Shown one piece after another: positions 34,175 through 43,322 of a stretch of DNA of 64,000 nucleotides. Source of the stretch: Lentzea albidocapillata subsp. violacea (GTDB lineage Bacteria > Actinomycetota > Actinomycetes > Mycobacteriales > Pseudonocardiaceae); assembly GCF_900100275.1 (NCBI RefSeq), contig NZ_FNET01000003.1, forward strand, positions 186,001 through 250,000, given 5' to 3'. The number at the start of each line of letters is the position of its first letter. The first letter of the stretch is position 1. Made by a program: the position numbers and the translations under genes. The notes under the pieces are model-generated. The model had not been told where the DNA came from. It made no database searches and saw only the letters and a program-made list of their open reading frames with translations.

Positions 34175-36406
34175 TCAACTTCGCGCCGGTGGGCAGGGCC
34201 ACCGCGGCAGATCGGGGATCAGCGGCGGCAGCAGACCGCGCCTCGGCTCGCACGGCGCTTCCGTCCTCGGCGGCGGCGTGGTCGTCGGTGGTGTCGACGG
34301 CGGTGTCGACGGGGGCAGGGACGGTGGCGGCGTCGTCGACGGCGGGGCCTGCGGCGTCGAGGGCTCCGTCGGCTGGGTCGGCACGGTCGGCTTCGTCGGT
34401 TCGGTGGGCACGGTCGGCTTCGTGGACTCGGTCGGCCGCGTCGGCTTCGTGGGCTCCGTCGTCGTGGTCGTCGGCGGCACCGTCGTGCTGGACGTCGGCG
34501 GGTTCGGCGGTTCCTCGCCCGGCGGGTGCTCCGGCCAGCCCTTCATCGGCACGGTCACGGACTTCGTCGCGTTGCCCAGCGCGGCCGTCACGGTGACGTC
34601 CCCGCCGTGGCGTCCGAACGCCCAGAAGGACATCCGGAACCTGTCGCCCTTGTCCAGGTCGGCGACGCAGCGGATCGACCTCTTGTCCACCTGCGTGCAC
34701 TGCCGGTAGGGCGCGAAGATCACCAGGTCCTTCGTCGACGAGATGTCCAGCTTCAGCGTGCCGGCGCGCGGGCCCTTGTTGCGCACCACGACGTCCGCAC
34801 GCGGGTGGTGCCACCACACCTGGCTCCACGTCTTCACGAAGAGGTCGATGTCGTCGTTCACCGGCGGCACGTTGACCTCGACGCTGATGTCGACCGTGAC
34901 CGCCGTGCCCGCGCTGATGACACCGGTGATCGTGCCGGGCACGGCGGTGTCGGTGGCCTGCAGCCAGAAGTGGAACGTCGCCTGCCCGCCCGGTGCGATG
35001 CCCTGCGGCGTCTCGCACGTGATCGTGCCGGTGCCGGCGGGGCAGTTCACGGTCTGGTCGGCGGAGCCGTCCGGCTGCAGCAGGCGCGCGGCGCCGAAGC
35101 GCGACGGTCCGCCCGTCGACACGACGCCCGGCGGCAGGTTCAGCACCATGTTCGCGGGCGGCGACGCGGTGCCGCCGGTGTTCCGGACGCTGATCGGGAA
35201 GTCCTTGGGCTCCTCGCCCGGCGTCAGCGAGTACCCGCTCGGCGTGGTCGGCGTGAGCAACGGCGGTGCGGGCGCGGGAGGTTCCGGAGCGGGTGCCGGT
35301 GCCGGTGCCGGCGGCGCGGGCGGGGGCACCGGGGGCGGCGGCTCCGTCGTCGGCGGCGGTTCCGTAGCGGGGGCGGGAGCGGGCGGAACCGGGGGCACCG
35401 GTGGCCTCGGCGACTGGACCTGCGTCTGCGCCGGCGGGGGCTGGACGGCCTGCACCACCGGCGCCTGCTGCTCGCCGCCGGCCGCCAGCGCGATCATCAC
35501 GGCTGCGGCCACGGCGGCCGCGGAACCTCCGACCGTGACGAGCTGGCGGGGGATCGCGGCACCCACGGCGCCCGCACCACCCGCGGCCGCTCCGGCACCG
35601 ACGACGGCCGTCGTCGTGCCGGCGGCCACCAGGTACGTCGTGGCACCGACGCCCAGCACGAGCGGGGCGACGAAGATCCGCAGCGCGCCGTTGACGTCCG
35701 CGAGTTCGGCGGCCAGCGCCCGGCACCGGCCGCACTCGTCGAGGTGCGCCTCGACCTGGGTCGCCTCGCGCTTGGACAGGCCCGCGCGGGTCCAGGCGCC
35801 GAGCCGGTCGACGGTCGCCCTGCAGCGCTCCCCCTCCGTGTCGGCCAGGTGCATCTGCAGGTACTGCTGCTTGAGGCCCTCACGGGCGCGATAGGCGAGC
35901 GCGGACACGCCGTTGGCCGTCAGCCCGAGCAACGGGGCGACCTCGGCGGGCGACTGGCCCTCGATCTCGGTGTGCCAGAGCACCATCTGCCAGCGCTCGG
36001 GCAGTGCGGCGAACGCGCGGGCGGCGAGCGAGCGCTCCAGCCCGGCCACCGCGGTGTCGCTGAACTGCACGGCCGGCGCGACGTCGGTCATGTCCTCGGT
36101 GAGGTCGATCTTCTTGTCGCGGCGCGTCTTGTCGTACGCGGTGTGGCGCAACGCCGTGAGCAGGTACGCGCGGAACGCCGCGTCGGGGCCGCGACCTCCG
36201 CGGAGCGTGTCGAGGACCTTCGCGAACGCCTCGGAGACGAGGTCGTCGGCTTCCGCCGGGGAGCGCGCCAGCTGGCGCGCGAGGTTGTAGGCCGCCGAGA
36301 CGTGGCGTTCGTACAACTGGCCGTAGGCGTCGATGGTCCCGCCGCGCACGGACTCGATGAGTTCCGCGTCGCTCGGTCCCTGAACGTCTGCAGGAACGAT
36401 CGCCAC
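34175..36406 (-). CDS. ECF sigma factor fused to anti-sigma zinc finger, membrane segments and Ig-like/Pro-Thr tail
   Basis: 743 residues from GTG 36406 (GGGAGGG upstream). Residues 10-95: sigma region 2 (LYERHVSAAYNLARQLARS, ADDLVSEAFAKVL). Residues 125-180: region 4 (LPERWQMVLWHTEIEGQSPAEVAPLLGLTANGV). Residues 195-230: zinc-binding anti-sigma type finger with H221-x3-C225-x2-C228 and possibly C195. Residues 243-265 and 288-310 are hydrophobic. Then a Pro-rich linker, an Ig/DUF11-like domain (SLTPGEEPKDFPISVRNTGG), a second beta domain, and a Thr/Pro-rich end. A sigma factor held at the membrane by its own chain would need proteolysis or switching to act. Divergent from the GGDEF-like gene. 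Confidence 0.85.
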   Translation of the reverse strand: MAIVPADVQGPSDAELIESVRGGTIDAYGQLYERHVSAAYNLARQLARSPAEADDLVSEAFAKVLDTLRGGRGPDAAFRAYLLTALRHTAYDKTRRDKKIDLTEDMTDVAPAVQFSDTAVAGLERSLAARAFAALPERWQMVLWHTEIEGQSPAEVAPLLGLTANGVSALAYRAREGLKQQYLQMHLADTEGERCRATVDRLGAWTRAGLSKREATQVEAHLDECGRCRALAAELADVNGALRIFVAPLVLGVGATTYLVAAGTTTAVVGAGAAAGGAGAVGAAIPRQLVTVGGSAAAVAAAVMIALAAGGEQQAPVVQAVQPPPAQTQVQSPRPPVPPVPPAPAPATEPPPTTEPPPPVPPPAPPAPAPAPAPEPPAPAPPLLTPTTPSGYSLTPGEEPKDFPISVRNTGGTASPPANMVLNLPPGVVSTGGPSRFGAARLLQPDGSADQTVNCPAGTGTITCETPQGIAPGGQATFHFWLQATDTAVPGTITGVISAGTAVTVDISVEVNVPPVNDDIDLFVKTWSQVWWHHPRADVVVRNKGPRAGTLKLDISSTKDLVIFAPYRQCTQVDKRSIRCVADLDKGDRFRMSFWAFGRHGGDVTVTAALGNATKSVTVPMKGWPEHPPGEEPPNPPTSSTTVPPTTTTTEPTKPTRPTESTKPTVPTEPTKPTVPTQPTEPSTPQAPPSTTPPPSLPPSTPPSTPPTTTPPPRTEAPCEPRRGLLPPLIPDLPRWPCPPARS

Positions 36407-36494
36407 AGTCTTTGTTTCCCTCCCACGCGGCGCCCAGTGTGACTTACGACGCCTGGCGGAGTCATCTCAATCCCCCGCGCGGGTTGCGTCACGA

Positions 36495-37316
36495 ATGAGC
36501 GACGGCTGCGTCTCCCAGCTGGAATCGGGCGAACTGAAGGGAGACCGGGTGGGTGTCGCACAAGCGGAACGCCTGCTGAAGTCGAGGTGGCGCACCGCCA
36601 CCATGGCCGCCGGCTGGGCGTTCCCCGCAGACTGGCCGCTCGCCGAGGTCGACGACGTGTGCGCGGCGATGCTGGACAACGCCGACCCCGGCGACGCGCT
36701 GGTCCGGCTGGGCCGCGCACGCGCCGAGGCCGGAGCGGGCCTGAGCGAGACGCTGCTGGACCTGGCCGCGCTGTACGCCGTGCTGACAGAGGTGTCGCAC
36801 GTCGTGTCGCCGGACGTCGACGCGCTCCCTTCGCAGATGGTGCGCATGACGGCACTGGGATGGGCGGACGTGGTGACGAAGCAGGCAGGCGACTGCGCGG
36901 CCGAAGATCCTCTGACCGGGCTGGCGACTGCCGCCTACCTGCGGACACGGCTGGGCGAGGTGTACCGGGAGACGCCGGTCGCTTCCCTCGACTACGCCCT
37001 CGTCCTGCTGCGGCTCGACGTGCACCGTGCGTCAGGCTGGTCCCGTGTCGTCGCGATGACACTCGCGTCGGACGCGTTGCGCACCGTTTTCGACGGCGGC
37101 GAGACGTTGGCGTCCCTCGGCCCGTGCGTGGCCGCGGTGCTGGTCCGGCGCGACGGACTTCTTGCCCGAAGAGTCTCGAACCTCAGGGTCCTGGCGGCCG
37201 ACCGGCTCGCCGACGACCCCCACGTCCGGCCGGTCGGGCCCGCGAAGGTCTGGGTCGAACAGTTGCCGGACACGCACGCCGAGGCGCGTGCGCTGCTCAC
37301 CTCCCTCGGGCGCTGA
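36495..37316 (+). CDS. Protein with a degenerate GGDEF-like domain
   Basis: About 273 residues. The N-terminal 130 are helical and unrecognised. At 138-144 DPLTGLA begins a GGDEF-type fold (DPLTGLATAAYLRTRLGEVYRE), but the catalytic GGDEF motif is not intact: the region reads VFDGGETLASLGPCVAAVLV. It is therefore probably not an active diguanylate cyclase and could be a binding domain. The start is uncertain (ATG 36495 or GTG 36549). Divergent from the membrane-tethered ECF sigma gene, 88 bases apart, so it may belong to the same circuit. Confidence 0.6.
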   Translation: MSDGCVSQLESGELKGDRVGVAQAERLLKSRWRTATMAAGWAFPADWPLAEVDDVCAAMLDNADPGDALVRLGRARAEAGAGLSETLLDLAALYAVLTEVSHVVSPDVDALPSQMVRMTALGWADVVTKQAGDCAAEDPLTGLATAAYLRTRLGEVYRETPVASLDYALVLLRLDVHRASGWSRVVAMTLASDALRTVFDGGETLASLGPCVAAVLVRRDGLLARRVSNLRVLAADRLADDPHVRPVGPAKVWVEQLPDTHAEARALLTSLGR

Positions 37317-37387
37317 CCCCCCTGTCCCGCGCCCGGCGGCTCTCCCCCCATGTCCCCACCGGGGTCGCTTCCCAACACTCCCAGAAG

Positions 37388-37415
37388 TGTTCTATTGTGC
37401 TAGCTCACTAGAACA
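37388..37415. promoter_or_regulatory. Operator-like dyad upstream of the GntR-ABC operon
   Basis: TGTTCTA (37388-37394) and TAGAACA (37409-37415) form a perfect 7-bp inverted repeat with 14 bases between, the centre itself carrying CTAG-N4-CTAG. It ends 15 bases before the regulator start and fits autoregulation by the YtrA-type GntR protein. A further small dyad, AACACT/AGTGTT, lies just upstream. Confidence 0.6.
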
Positions 37416-37430
37416 ATCTGGGGAGCGTGC

Positions 37431-37811
37431 GTGGTCGAGTTCCACGTTGACCGCGGCAGCGGGTTTCCCGCGTACCTGCAGCTGGGGCAGCAGGTCAGGG
37501 AGGCTCTGAGGCTCGGCTGGTTGCAGCCGGGTGATCGGCTGCCGACGGTCCGCGACGTCGTCGCCACGAGCGGCGTGAACGCGAACACCGTGCTCAAGGC
37601 CTACCGCGAGCTGGAGCTCGCCGGCCTCGTCGAAGCCCGTCAGGGCTCCGGCACCTTCGTCAAGGCCACCTTGGGGTCCGCCGCCCCCGAGGACCTGGAC
37701 CCGTTGCGCGCCAAGCTCGCCACGTGGGTCGCGGAGGCACGCTCCGCCGGGTTGGAGGACGAGGACATCCACGCGCTGATGCGCGAGGTGCTGAGTGGGG
37801 GAGCGCAATGA
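37431..37811 (+). CDS. GntR family regulator, YtrA subfamily
   Basis: 126 residues. Winged-helix GntR domain (YLQLGQQVREALRLGWLQPGDRLPTVRDVVATSGVNANTVLKAYRELELAG is the pattern, seen across residues 14-65) with only a short helical C-terminus, as in YtrA regulators that control adjacent ABC exporters. Starts at GTG 37431. Overlaps the ATPase gene by four bases (ATGA). Confidence 0.9.
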   Translation: MVEFHVDRGSGFPAYLQLGQQVREALRLGWLQPGDRLPTVRDVVATSGVNANTVLKAYRELELAGLVEARQGSGTFVKATLGSAAPEDLDPLRAKLATWVAEARSAGLEDEDIHALMREVLSGGAQ

Positions 37812-38602
37812 GCGTGGTCGCGGCCGAAGTGTCGAAGTGGGCGTTGCGGAACGTCTCCTTCGAGCTGCCGCCGGGAAGTGTCACGGCGATGGTCGGGGCC
37901 AACGGCTCCGGCAAGTCGACGCTGCTCAACGTGCTGGCCGGGCACCTGCCACCGGACTCGGGTCACTCGTCGATCGCGGGCCGGGTGGCGTACGTGCCGC
38001 AGCACAAGCCGATGTACAGGTCGTTCAAGGTCGCGGACGTGCTGCAGTTCGGCCGCCGCATGAACGACGTCTGGGACGACGAACGCGCCGACGAGTGGCT
38101 CACCCGGTTCAAGGTGCCGCGCAGGCTCCAGATCGGTGACCTGTCCGGCGGCCAGCGCACGCACGTGACGCTCGCGCTGGCGCTGGGCTCTCGCCCGGAC
38201 GTCATGCTGCTGGACGAGCCACTGTCCGAACTGGACCCTCTCGCGCGCCACAAGGTCATGCGGGAGTTGCTGACCGAGGTCAACGACAAAGGCATGACGC
38301 TGGTCTTCTCCACGCACGTCGTCGCCGAGATCGGTGGCGTGGCCGACCGGTTGCTGCTGCTGTCCGGCGGACGGCTGCTGGTGAACGGTGACACGGACGA
38401 GCTGCTGGAAGAGCACGTCCTCTACACCGGCCCGCACGCCTCGAAATCACCCGTGGAGGGGCCCGTGGTGCTCGCGAAGCACGGCAGATCGCAGTCGTCG
38501 TACCTGGTGCGTTCTGGCGGCACGCGGATCGACGAGCCGTGGACCGCGCGGTACGTGACGCTGGAGGAGCTGGTCGTGGCGCACCTGGAGCGTGCGGCGT
38601 GA
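37808..38602 (+). CDS. ABC transporter ATP-binding protein
   Basis: 264 residues. Walker A GANGSGKST, a Q-loop near YVPQHKP, signature LSGGQRTHVTLA, Walker B VMLLDEP and switch His in FSTHVV. Works with the membrane protein encoded next. Regulated with the GntR gene in one operon; substrates of such YtrA-linked systems are often antimicrobial compounds or unknown. Confidence 0.93.
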   Translation: MSVVAAEVSKWALRNVSFELPPGSVTAMVGANGSGKSTLLNVLAGHLPPDSGHSSIAGRVAYVPQHKPMYRSFKVADVLQFGRRMNDVWDDERADEWLTRFKVPRRLQIGDLSGGQRTHVTLALALGSRPDVMLLDEPLSELDPLARHKVMRELLTEVNDKGMTLVFSTHVVAEIGGVADRLLLLSGGRLLVNGDTDELLEEHVLYTGPHASKSPVEGPVVLAKHGRSQSSYLVRSGGTRIDEPWTARYVTLEELVVAHLERAA

Positions 38603-39657
38603 AACTGGACTCGATCATCTGGCTGACCTGGCGTCAGCACCGCTGGCCCATCATCGGCGTCACCGCCGTCGCCCTGCTCGCCGTGTACGGCCTCGTCTCG
38701 ACGGAGTACGAGGGCGGGGCGGTCACGATGCCGATCGTCGGCTTCTACGCCCTCATGGTGCAGCTCGGGTTCGGCGGCGTGATCGGCATGTTCTGGGGCG
38801 CGCCGCTCATCGCCCGTGAGCTGGAGGAACGTACCTACTTCGTGGCCTGGGGCCAGGACGTCACGCCCGTGCAGTGGTTGCGCGGCAAGCTGCTCGTGTT
38901 CGGCGTCCTGGCCGTCCTGCTGGGCGCGCTCGTCGGAACCGGCGACGGTTACGTCGGCACGAGGAGGTCGTGGTCCTCGTTCGAGGCCAACCCGCTCGTG
39001 CAGGCCGGTTACGCCGTCCTCGGGCTGGCGGTCGGCGTGCTCGTCGGCCTGCTGACCAGGCACGTCATGACAGCGGTCGCGGGCACCCTGGTGTTCTTCA
39101 TGCTCGCGCGCGTCCTCGTGTCCGTGGTGGCGCGCGACTACTACCTGCCGCCGGAACGCGTGATCGTGCGCTGGGAGAACACCCCTGTCGTGCCGGACCG
39201 CGGACTTGAGCTCGGCAACGGCTTCGTCGGCCCCGACTTCGAACCGGTGAGCGTGCTGGACAAGTGCATGCAGGCGATCAACACGAACACCTGCATGCGC
39301 AACGAGCAGGCCGCCATCGGCACGTACGTCGAATACCAGCCGGTCGAGCGGATCGCGACGTTCCAGATCATCGAGTTCGTCATTTGTGCGCTGCTGGCGT
39401 TGGGGCTGTTCCTGCTCGTGTTCCGGTTGATGCGGCACGGCGGCGGGTGGAAGCCCTCCCGCTCGCACCGCCGCATCGGGAAGCCGTCGCAGGTCGCCGC
39501 TTCCGCTCCGGCCGCGGTCCTGGTCGGAGCGGCGGTCGAGTCCGCCCCCACGCCCGCGGTCGATCCGGGGGCCGAGCCTGCGCCTGCCGAGAAGCCGGAG
39601 TCCGCTTCGGGTGAGGAGAGCGCGTCGGATTCCACCGCCACCAAGGCCGAGGGGTAG
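38599..39657 (+). CDS. ABC transporter permease
   Basis: 352 residues from GTG 38599, overlapping the ATPase stop by four bases (GTGA). Begins with IIWLTWRQHRWPIIG, common in actinobacterial ABC-2-like permeases, and shows about six membrane segments, with a long extracytoplasmic loop between TM5 and TM6. The last 70 residues are a charged Ala/Pro/Glu-rich cytoplasmic tail. Confidence 0.88.
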   Translation: MKLDSIIWLTWRQHRWPIIGVTAVALLAVYGLVSTEYEGGAVTMPIVGFYALMVQLGFGGVIGMFWGAPLIARELEERTYFVAWGQDVTPVQWLRGKLLVFGVLAVLLGALVGTGDGYVGTRRSWSSFEANPLVQAGYAVLGLAVGVLVGLLTRHVMTAVAGTLVFFMLARVLVSVVARDYYLPPERVIVRWENTPVVPDRGLELGNGFVGPDFEPVSVLDKCMQAINTNTCMRNEQAAIGTYVEYQPVERIATFQIIEFVICALLALGLFLLVFRLMRHGGGWKPSRSHRRIGKPSQVAASAPAAVLVGAAVESAPTPAVDPGAEPAPAEKPESASGEESASDSTATKAEG

Positions 39658-39704
39658 TGCGGGCGCGAGCTGGGCGTGGTGGTGGGTGTCGCTGTAGCCG
39701 CAGG

Positions 39705-39710
39705 TAGAAT
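39705..39710 (+). promoter_or_regulatory. Predicted -10 box of the purK promoter (near-leaderless)
   Basis: TAGAAT, preceded by GG, lies nine bases before GTG 39720, so the transcript would have a leader of only a few bases. Confidence 0.55.
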
Positions 39711-39719
39711 GCCTGAACC

Positions 39720-40907
39720 GTGGACTCTCGTACCCGTCTCCCCGTCGTCGGAATGATCGGCGGCGGGCAGCTCGCCCGCATGACGCACCAGGCCGCGATC
39801 CCGCTCGGGCAGTCGCTGCGCGTGCTCGCAGTCTCCGAGAACGACCCTGCCGCGCTCGTCGCGCGGGAGGTGGTGCTCGGCAAGCACACCGACCTCGAAG
39901 CGCTGCGCTCGTTCGCCAAGGGCTGCGAGGTGGTCACGTTCGACCACGAGCACGTGCCTCAGGAGCACCTGCGCGCGCTGGTCGCCGAGGGCGTGAAGGT
40001 GCATCCCGGCCCGGACGCGCTGCAGTTCGCGCAGGACAAGCTGAAGATGCGCGTGCGGCTGGCCGAGCTGGGCCTGCCGGTGCCGCCGTTCACCGAGGTG
40101 CACGAGGTTCGCGACGTGCTGCGCTTCGGTGCGGAGCACGGCTGGCCGTGCGTGCTGAAGGCGATCCGCGGCGGCTACGACGGGCGTGGCGTGTGGATGC
40201 TGAACACCCCGCAGAGCGCCGAGCGGGTCGTCCCCGAGCTGCTGGAGTCCGGCACGCCGTTGATGGTCGAGCAGTGCGTGCCGATGCGCCGCGAGCTGGC
40301 GGCCGTCGTGGCGCGCTCGCCGTTCGGGCAGGGCGCGGCGTGGCCGGTCGTCGAGACCGTGCAGTCCGACGGCATCTGCGTCGAGGTGCTGGCACCCGCG
40401 CCCGCGCTGGACGGAGCCGGGGCCCAGGAGCTGGCGCTGAAGGTCGCCGACGCGCTGGGCGTCGTGGGCGTGCTGGCCGTCGAGCTGTTCGAGACCGCGA
40501 CCGGCGTGGTCGTGAACGAGCTCGCGATGCGCCCGCACAACTCCGGCCACTGGTCGATCGAGGGTGCCCGCACGTCGCAGTTCGAGCAGCACCTGCGCGC
40601 CGTCCTCGACTACCCGCTCGGCCGCACCGACCTGATGGCGCCGGCCGTCGTGATGGCGAACGTCCTCGGGGCTTCAGATGTGCCTGCGATGGGTCCGGAC
40701 GAGCGCGTGCACCACCTGTTCGCCCGGTACCCGGACGTGCACGTGCACCTGTACGGCAAGGAGGAACGGCCGGGCCGCAAGATCGGGCACGTGACGTTCC
40801 TCGGCAACGACATGCCCGAGGTCCGCCGGCGCGCGCGGCTCGCCGCCGACTGGCTGTCCACGGGCGTTTGGTCAGACGGATACGACATTCACGGGAGCGC
40901 GGAGTGA
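39720..40907 (+). CDS. purK: N5-carboxyaminoimidazole ribonucleotide synthase
   Basis: 395 residues, ATP-grasp enzyme of purine synthesis. Converts AIR, ATP and bicarbonate to N5-CAIR. Signatures [37 protein letters not shown] and [17 protein letters not shown] are intact. Starts at GTG 39720. Overlaps purE by four bases, and PurE uses its product. Confidence 0.96.
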   Translation: MDSRTRLPVVGMIGGGQLARMTHQAAIPLGQSLRVLAVSENDPAALVAREVVLGKHTDLEALRSFAKGCEVVTFDHEHVPQEHLRALVAEGVKVHPGPDALQFAQDKLKMRVRLAELGLPVPPFTEVHEVRDVLRFGAEHGWPCVLKAIRGGYDGRGVWMLNTPQSAERVVPELLESGTPLMVEQCVPMRRELAAVVARSPFGQGAAWPVVETVQSDGICVEVLAPAPALDGAGAQELALKVADALGVVGVLAVELFETATGVVVNELAMRPHNSGHWSIEGARTSQFEQHLRAVLDYPLGRTDLMAPAVVMANVLGASDVPAMGPDERVHHLFARYPDVHVHLYGKEERPGRKIGHVTFLGNDMPEVRRRARLAADWLSTGVWSDGYDIHGSAE

Positions 40908-41392
40908 CTCAGGTTGGCGTGATCATGGGCAGCGACTCGGACTGGCCGGTGATGAAGGCGGCCACCGAAGCGCTCGCCGAGTTCGACGTGCCGTTCGAGG
41001 TGAGTGTCGTCTCCGCGCACCGCACCCCGCAGCGCATGCTCGACTACGCGACGTCGGCCGCGTCCCGCGGCCTGCGAGTGATCATCGCGGGTGCGGGCGG
41101 CGCCGCCCACCTGCCCGGCATGGTCGCCTCCGCCACCGTGCTCCCGGTGATCGGCGTTCCGGTGCCGTTGAAGTACCTCGACGGCATGGACTCGCTGCTG
41201 TCGATCGTGCAGATGCCCGCGGGCGTCCCGGTCGCCACGGTCTCAGTCGGTGGCGCGCGCAACGCCGGCCTGCTGGCCGTCCGCATGCTGGCCTCCTCGG
41301 ATGCCGGGTTGCAGGAGCGCATGGCCCGCTTCCAGGCAGAACTCGAGCAGCTCGTACTAGACAAGGACGCGGCCCTGCAGAAGTCCCTCTGA
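40904..41392 (+). CDS. purE: N5-carboxyaminoimidazole ribonucleotide mutase
   Basis: 162 residues from GTG 40904. Class I PurE motifs [34 protein letters not shown] and [19 protein letters not shown]. Rearranges N5-CAIR to CAIR in de novo purine synthesis. Translationally coupled to purK (GTGA). Confidence 0.97.
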   Translation: MTQVGVIMGSDSDWPVMKAATEALAEFDVPFEVSVVSAHRTPQRMLDYATSAASRGLRVIIAGAGGAAHLPGMVASATVLPVIGVPVPLKYLDGMDSLLSIVQMPAGVPVATVSVGGARNAGLLAVRMLASSDAGLQERMARFQAELEQLVLDKDAALQKSL

Positions 41393-41470
41393 GTGCTCAA
41401 CAGCACAGCGGCGCCCGACGTGAACGAGCGCTAACATCGTGCCGAGTACTCGCTACTGGGAGGTAATAAG

Positions 41471-42634
41471 GTGAACCCGAGCTTCGGCACCTATCAGCTC
41501 GCCGAGGAGCACGAGGCGCTGCGAGAGGCCGTCCGCTCGCTCGCCGAGAAGGAGATCAAGCCGTACGCGGCCGAGGTCGACGAGAACGAGCGCTTCCCGG
41601 TAGAGGCACACAACGCCCTGGTCAAGGCAGGCTTCGCGGCCGTCCACGTGCCCGAGGACTACGACGGCCAGGGCGCCGACTCCGTCGCCACGTGCATCGT
41701 CATCGAGGAAGTGGCCCGCGTCTGCGCGTCGTCCTCGCTGATCCCGGCGGTGAACAAGCTCGGCACCATGCCGATCCTGCTCGCGGCCTCCGACGAGCTC
41801 AAGCAGCTGGTCATGCCGTCCATCGCCTCGGGCGAGGCCATGGCGTCGTACGCACTGTCCGAACGCGAAGCGGGCTCCGACACCGCCTCGATGCGCACCA
41901 GGGCCCTGCTGGACGGCGACCACTGGGTGCTCAACGGCACCAAGTGCTGGATCACCAACGCAGGCGAGTCCACCTGGTACACCGTCATGGCCGTGACGGA
42001 CCCGCAGGCACCGAAGAAGTCGCAGGGCATCTCGGCGTTCGTCGTGCACAAGGACGACGAGGGCTTCTCGGTGGGCCCCAAGGAACGCAAGCTCGGCATC
42101 AAGGGCTCGCCGACCCGCGAGATCTACTTCGAGAACTGCACGATCCCCGCCAACCGCATCATCGGCGAGCCGGGCACAGGCCTGAAGACCGCTCTGCGCA
42201 CCCTGGACCACACCCGCCCGACCATCGGCGCCCAGGCAGTGGGCATCGCCCAGGGCGCACTGGAAGCCGCGGTCGCGTACGTCAAGGACCGCAAGCAGTT
42301 CGGAAAGTCCATTTCGGACTTCCAGGGCGTCCAGTTCATGCTCGCCGACATGGCGATGAAGATCGAGGCAGCCCGCCACATGGTCTACGTGGCGGCCGCC
42401 AAGGCGGAGCGCGGCGAGCCGAACATCGGCTTCATCACCGCCGCCGCCAAGTGCTTCGCCTCCGACGTGGCCATGGAGGTCACGACGGACGCGGTGCAGC
42501 TCTTCGGCGGCGCCGGCTACACGCGCGACTTCCCGGTCGAGCGGATGATGCGGGACGCGAAGATCACGCAGATCTACGAGGGCACGAACCAGGTGCAGCG
42601 CGTGGTCATGTCGCGCGCCGTGCTCAACGGCTGA
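41471..42634 (+). CDS. Acyl-CoA dehydrogenase (FadE25-like)
   Basis: 387 residues. FAD-linked oxidation of acyl-CoA to enoyl-CoA. Signatures YALSEREAGSDTASM and QLFGGAGYTRDFPVERMMRDAKI are present, with the catalytic Glu in the C-terminal IYEGTNQVQR. GTG 41471 has GGGAGG. Follows purKE as fadE25 does in M. tuberculosis. Substrate chain length unknown. A TAACAT hexamer at 41432-41437 may be its -10 box. Confidence 0.94.
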   Translation: MNPSFGTYQLAEEHEALREAVRSLAEKEIKPYAAEVDENERFPVEAHNALVKAGFAAVHVPEDYDGQGADSVATCIVIEEVARVCASSSLIPAVNKLGTMPILLAASDELKQLVMPSIASGEAMASYALSEREAGSDTASMRTRALLDGDHWVLNGTKCWITNAGESTWYTVMAVTDPQAPKKSQGISAFVVHKDDEGFSVGPKERKLGIKGSPTREIYFENCTIPANRIIGEPGTGLKTALRTLDHTRPTIGAQAVGIAQGALEAAVAYVKDRKQFGKSISDFQGVQFMLADMAMKIEAARHMVYVAAAKAERGEPNIGFITAAAKCFASDVAMEVTTDAVQLFGGAGYTRDFPVERMMRDAKITQIYEGTNQVQRVVMSRAVLNG

Positions 42635-43253
42635 GGCTTCGAGTCATCGTCCCGCTCACCTCTTCGAGCGGGACGATGACGCAGCCGCGCAGCTCGCGGA
42701 TCAGCGCAGAGGCAAGAACCCGACGCACCGCAGGATCGTCGAAGGCGAAGTTCCCTGCCTTGGCGGCTGTAGGCGCCAGCACGCTCTGCCTGTAGAACAC
42801 GCCCCGGACACCGACGACCGGGCAGTCCCTCACGCGGACCGTCACAGCTCCCCGTTGCAGCGCAGGGCACATGCGCCTCGCGATCGGTACGCACGGCACG
42901 CACACCGGCGGCTCCACCGAAGCCATCCCGTTCGGCCACTGTGGCCAGTCGTCGCGGCAATCTCGTTGCAGCCACAGGACACCGTCGTCATTCCGGTCCG
43001 CCGACCCGCCACAAACCTGACACAGCAACAGTTCCATTGCCCGCCGCTGGCGTGACGGATGAACCCTGGCGAACTCGGGTCGTCCGATTCGGTGCCGCAG
43101 TGCGGTCTGGCGCCACAACACACCGTGCCGATCGCGGTCGCTCAGCAGTTCGTTGGCGTACCCGATGCTGTGGTCAGGCCGCTCCACCAGGACACACGGC
43201 AGATCCTGTTCGGCGCTCCACGCGGTGATGTACGGCGCGATGATGCTCGACAT
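42624..43253 (-). CDS. Zinc-ribbon-like protein paired with GntR regulator
   Basis: 209 residues from ATG 43253. Two Cys clusters, LLCQVCGG near 77 and CVPCVPIARRMC near 120, suggest zinc binding. Other features are YITAWSAEQDLP at the start and DRHGVLW. From memory a similar gene beside a GntR regulator is common in Streptomyces and related genomes; its function is not known. The gene is downstream of the GntR gene, and two TCTATATAGA sites lie just before its start, so it is probably the regulator's main target. Its end overlaps the acyl-CoA dehydrogenase gene by 11 bases. Confidence 0.75.
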   Translation of the reverse strand: MSSIIAPYITAWSAEQDLPCVLVERPDHSIGYANELLSDRDRHGVLWRQTALRHRIGRPEFARVHPSRQRRAMELLLCQVCGGSADRNDDGVLWLQRDCRDDWPQWPNGMASVEPPVCVPCVPIARRMCPALQRGAVTVRVRDCPVVGVRGVFYRQSVLAPTAAKAGNFAFDDPAVRRVLASALIRELRGCVIVPLEEVSGTMTRSLSR

Positions 43254-43266
43254 GCGACGCCCAATC

Positions 43267-43313
43267 TCTATATAGAACTTGGCTTCGCCAGTGAAGCGCA
43301 GTTCTATATAGAA
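43267..43313. promoter_or_regulatory. Paired TCTATATAGA operators
   Basis: Two copies of the palindrome TCTATATAGA, at 43267-43276 and 43303-43312, are arranged as arms of a larger inverted repeat (with flanking AACT/AGTT), 36 bases apart. They fill the gap between the GntR stop and the start of the zinc-ribbon gene. The AT-rich core may also supply the -10 box. Likely binding sites for the adjacent GntR protein. Confidence 0.7.
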
Positions 43314-43322
43314 GCGCAAGTG

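Noticed and set aside
34155-34185. TGATCAAA/TTTTGATCA repeat as terminator of the sigma-fusion gene
   Set aside because: AT-rich and imperfect, weak stem; not enough to call.
36407-36494. Autoregulatory ECF promoter (AAC ... CGTC) upstream of the sigma fusion
   Set aside because: GCAACC and CGTCG elements are present, but the spacing does not fit an ECF promoter.
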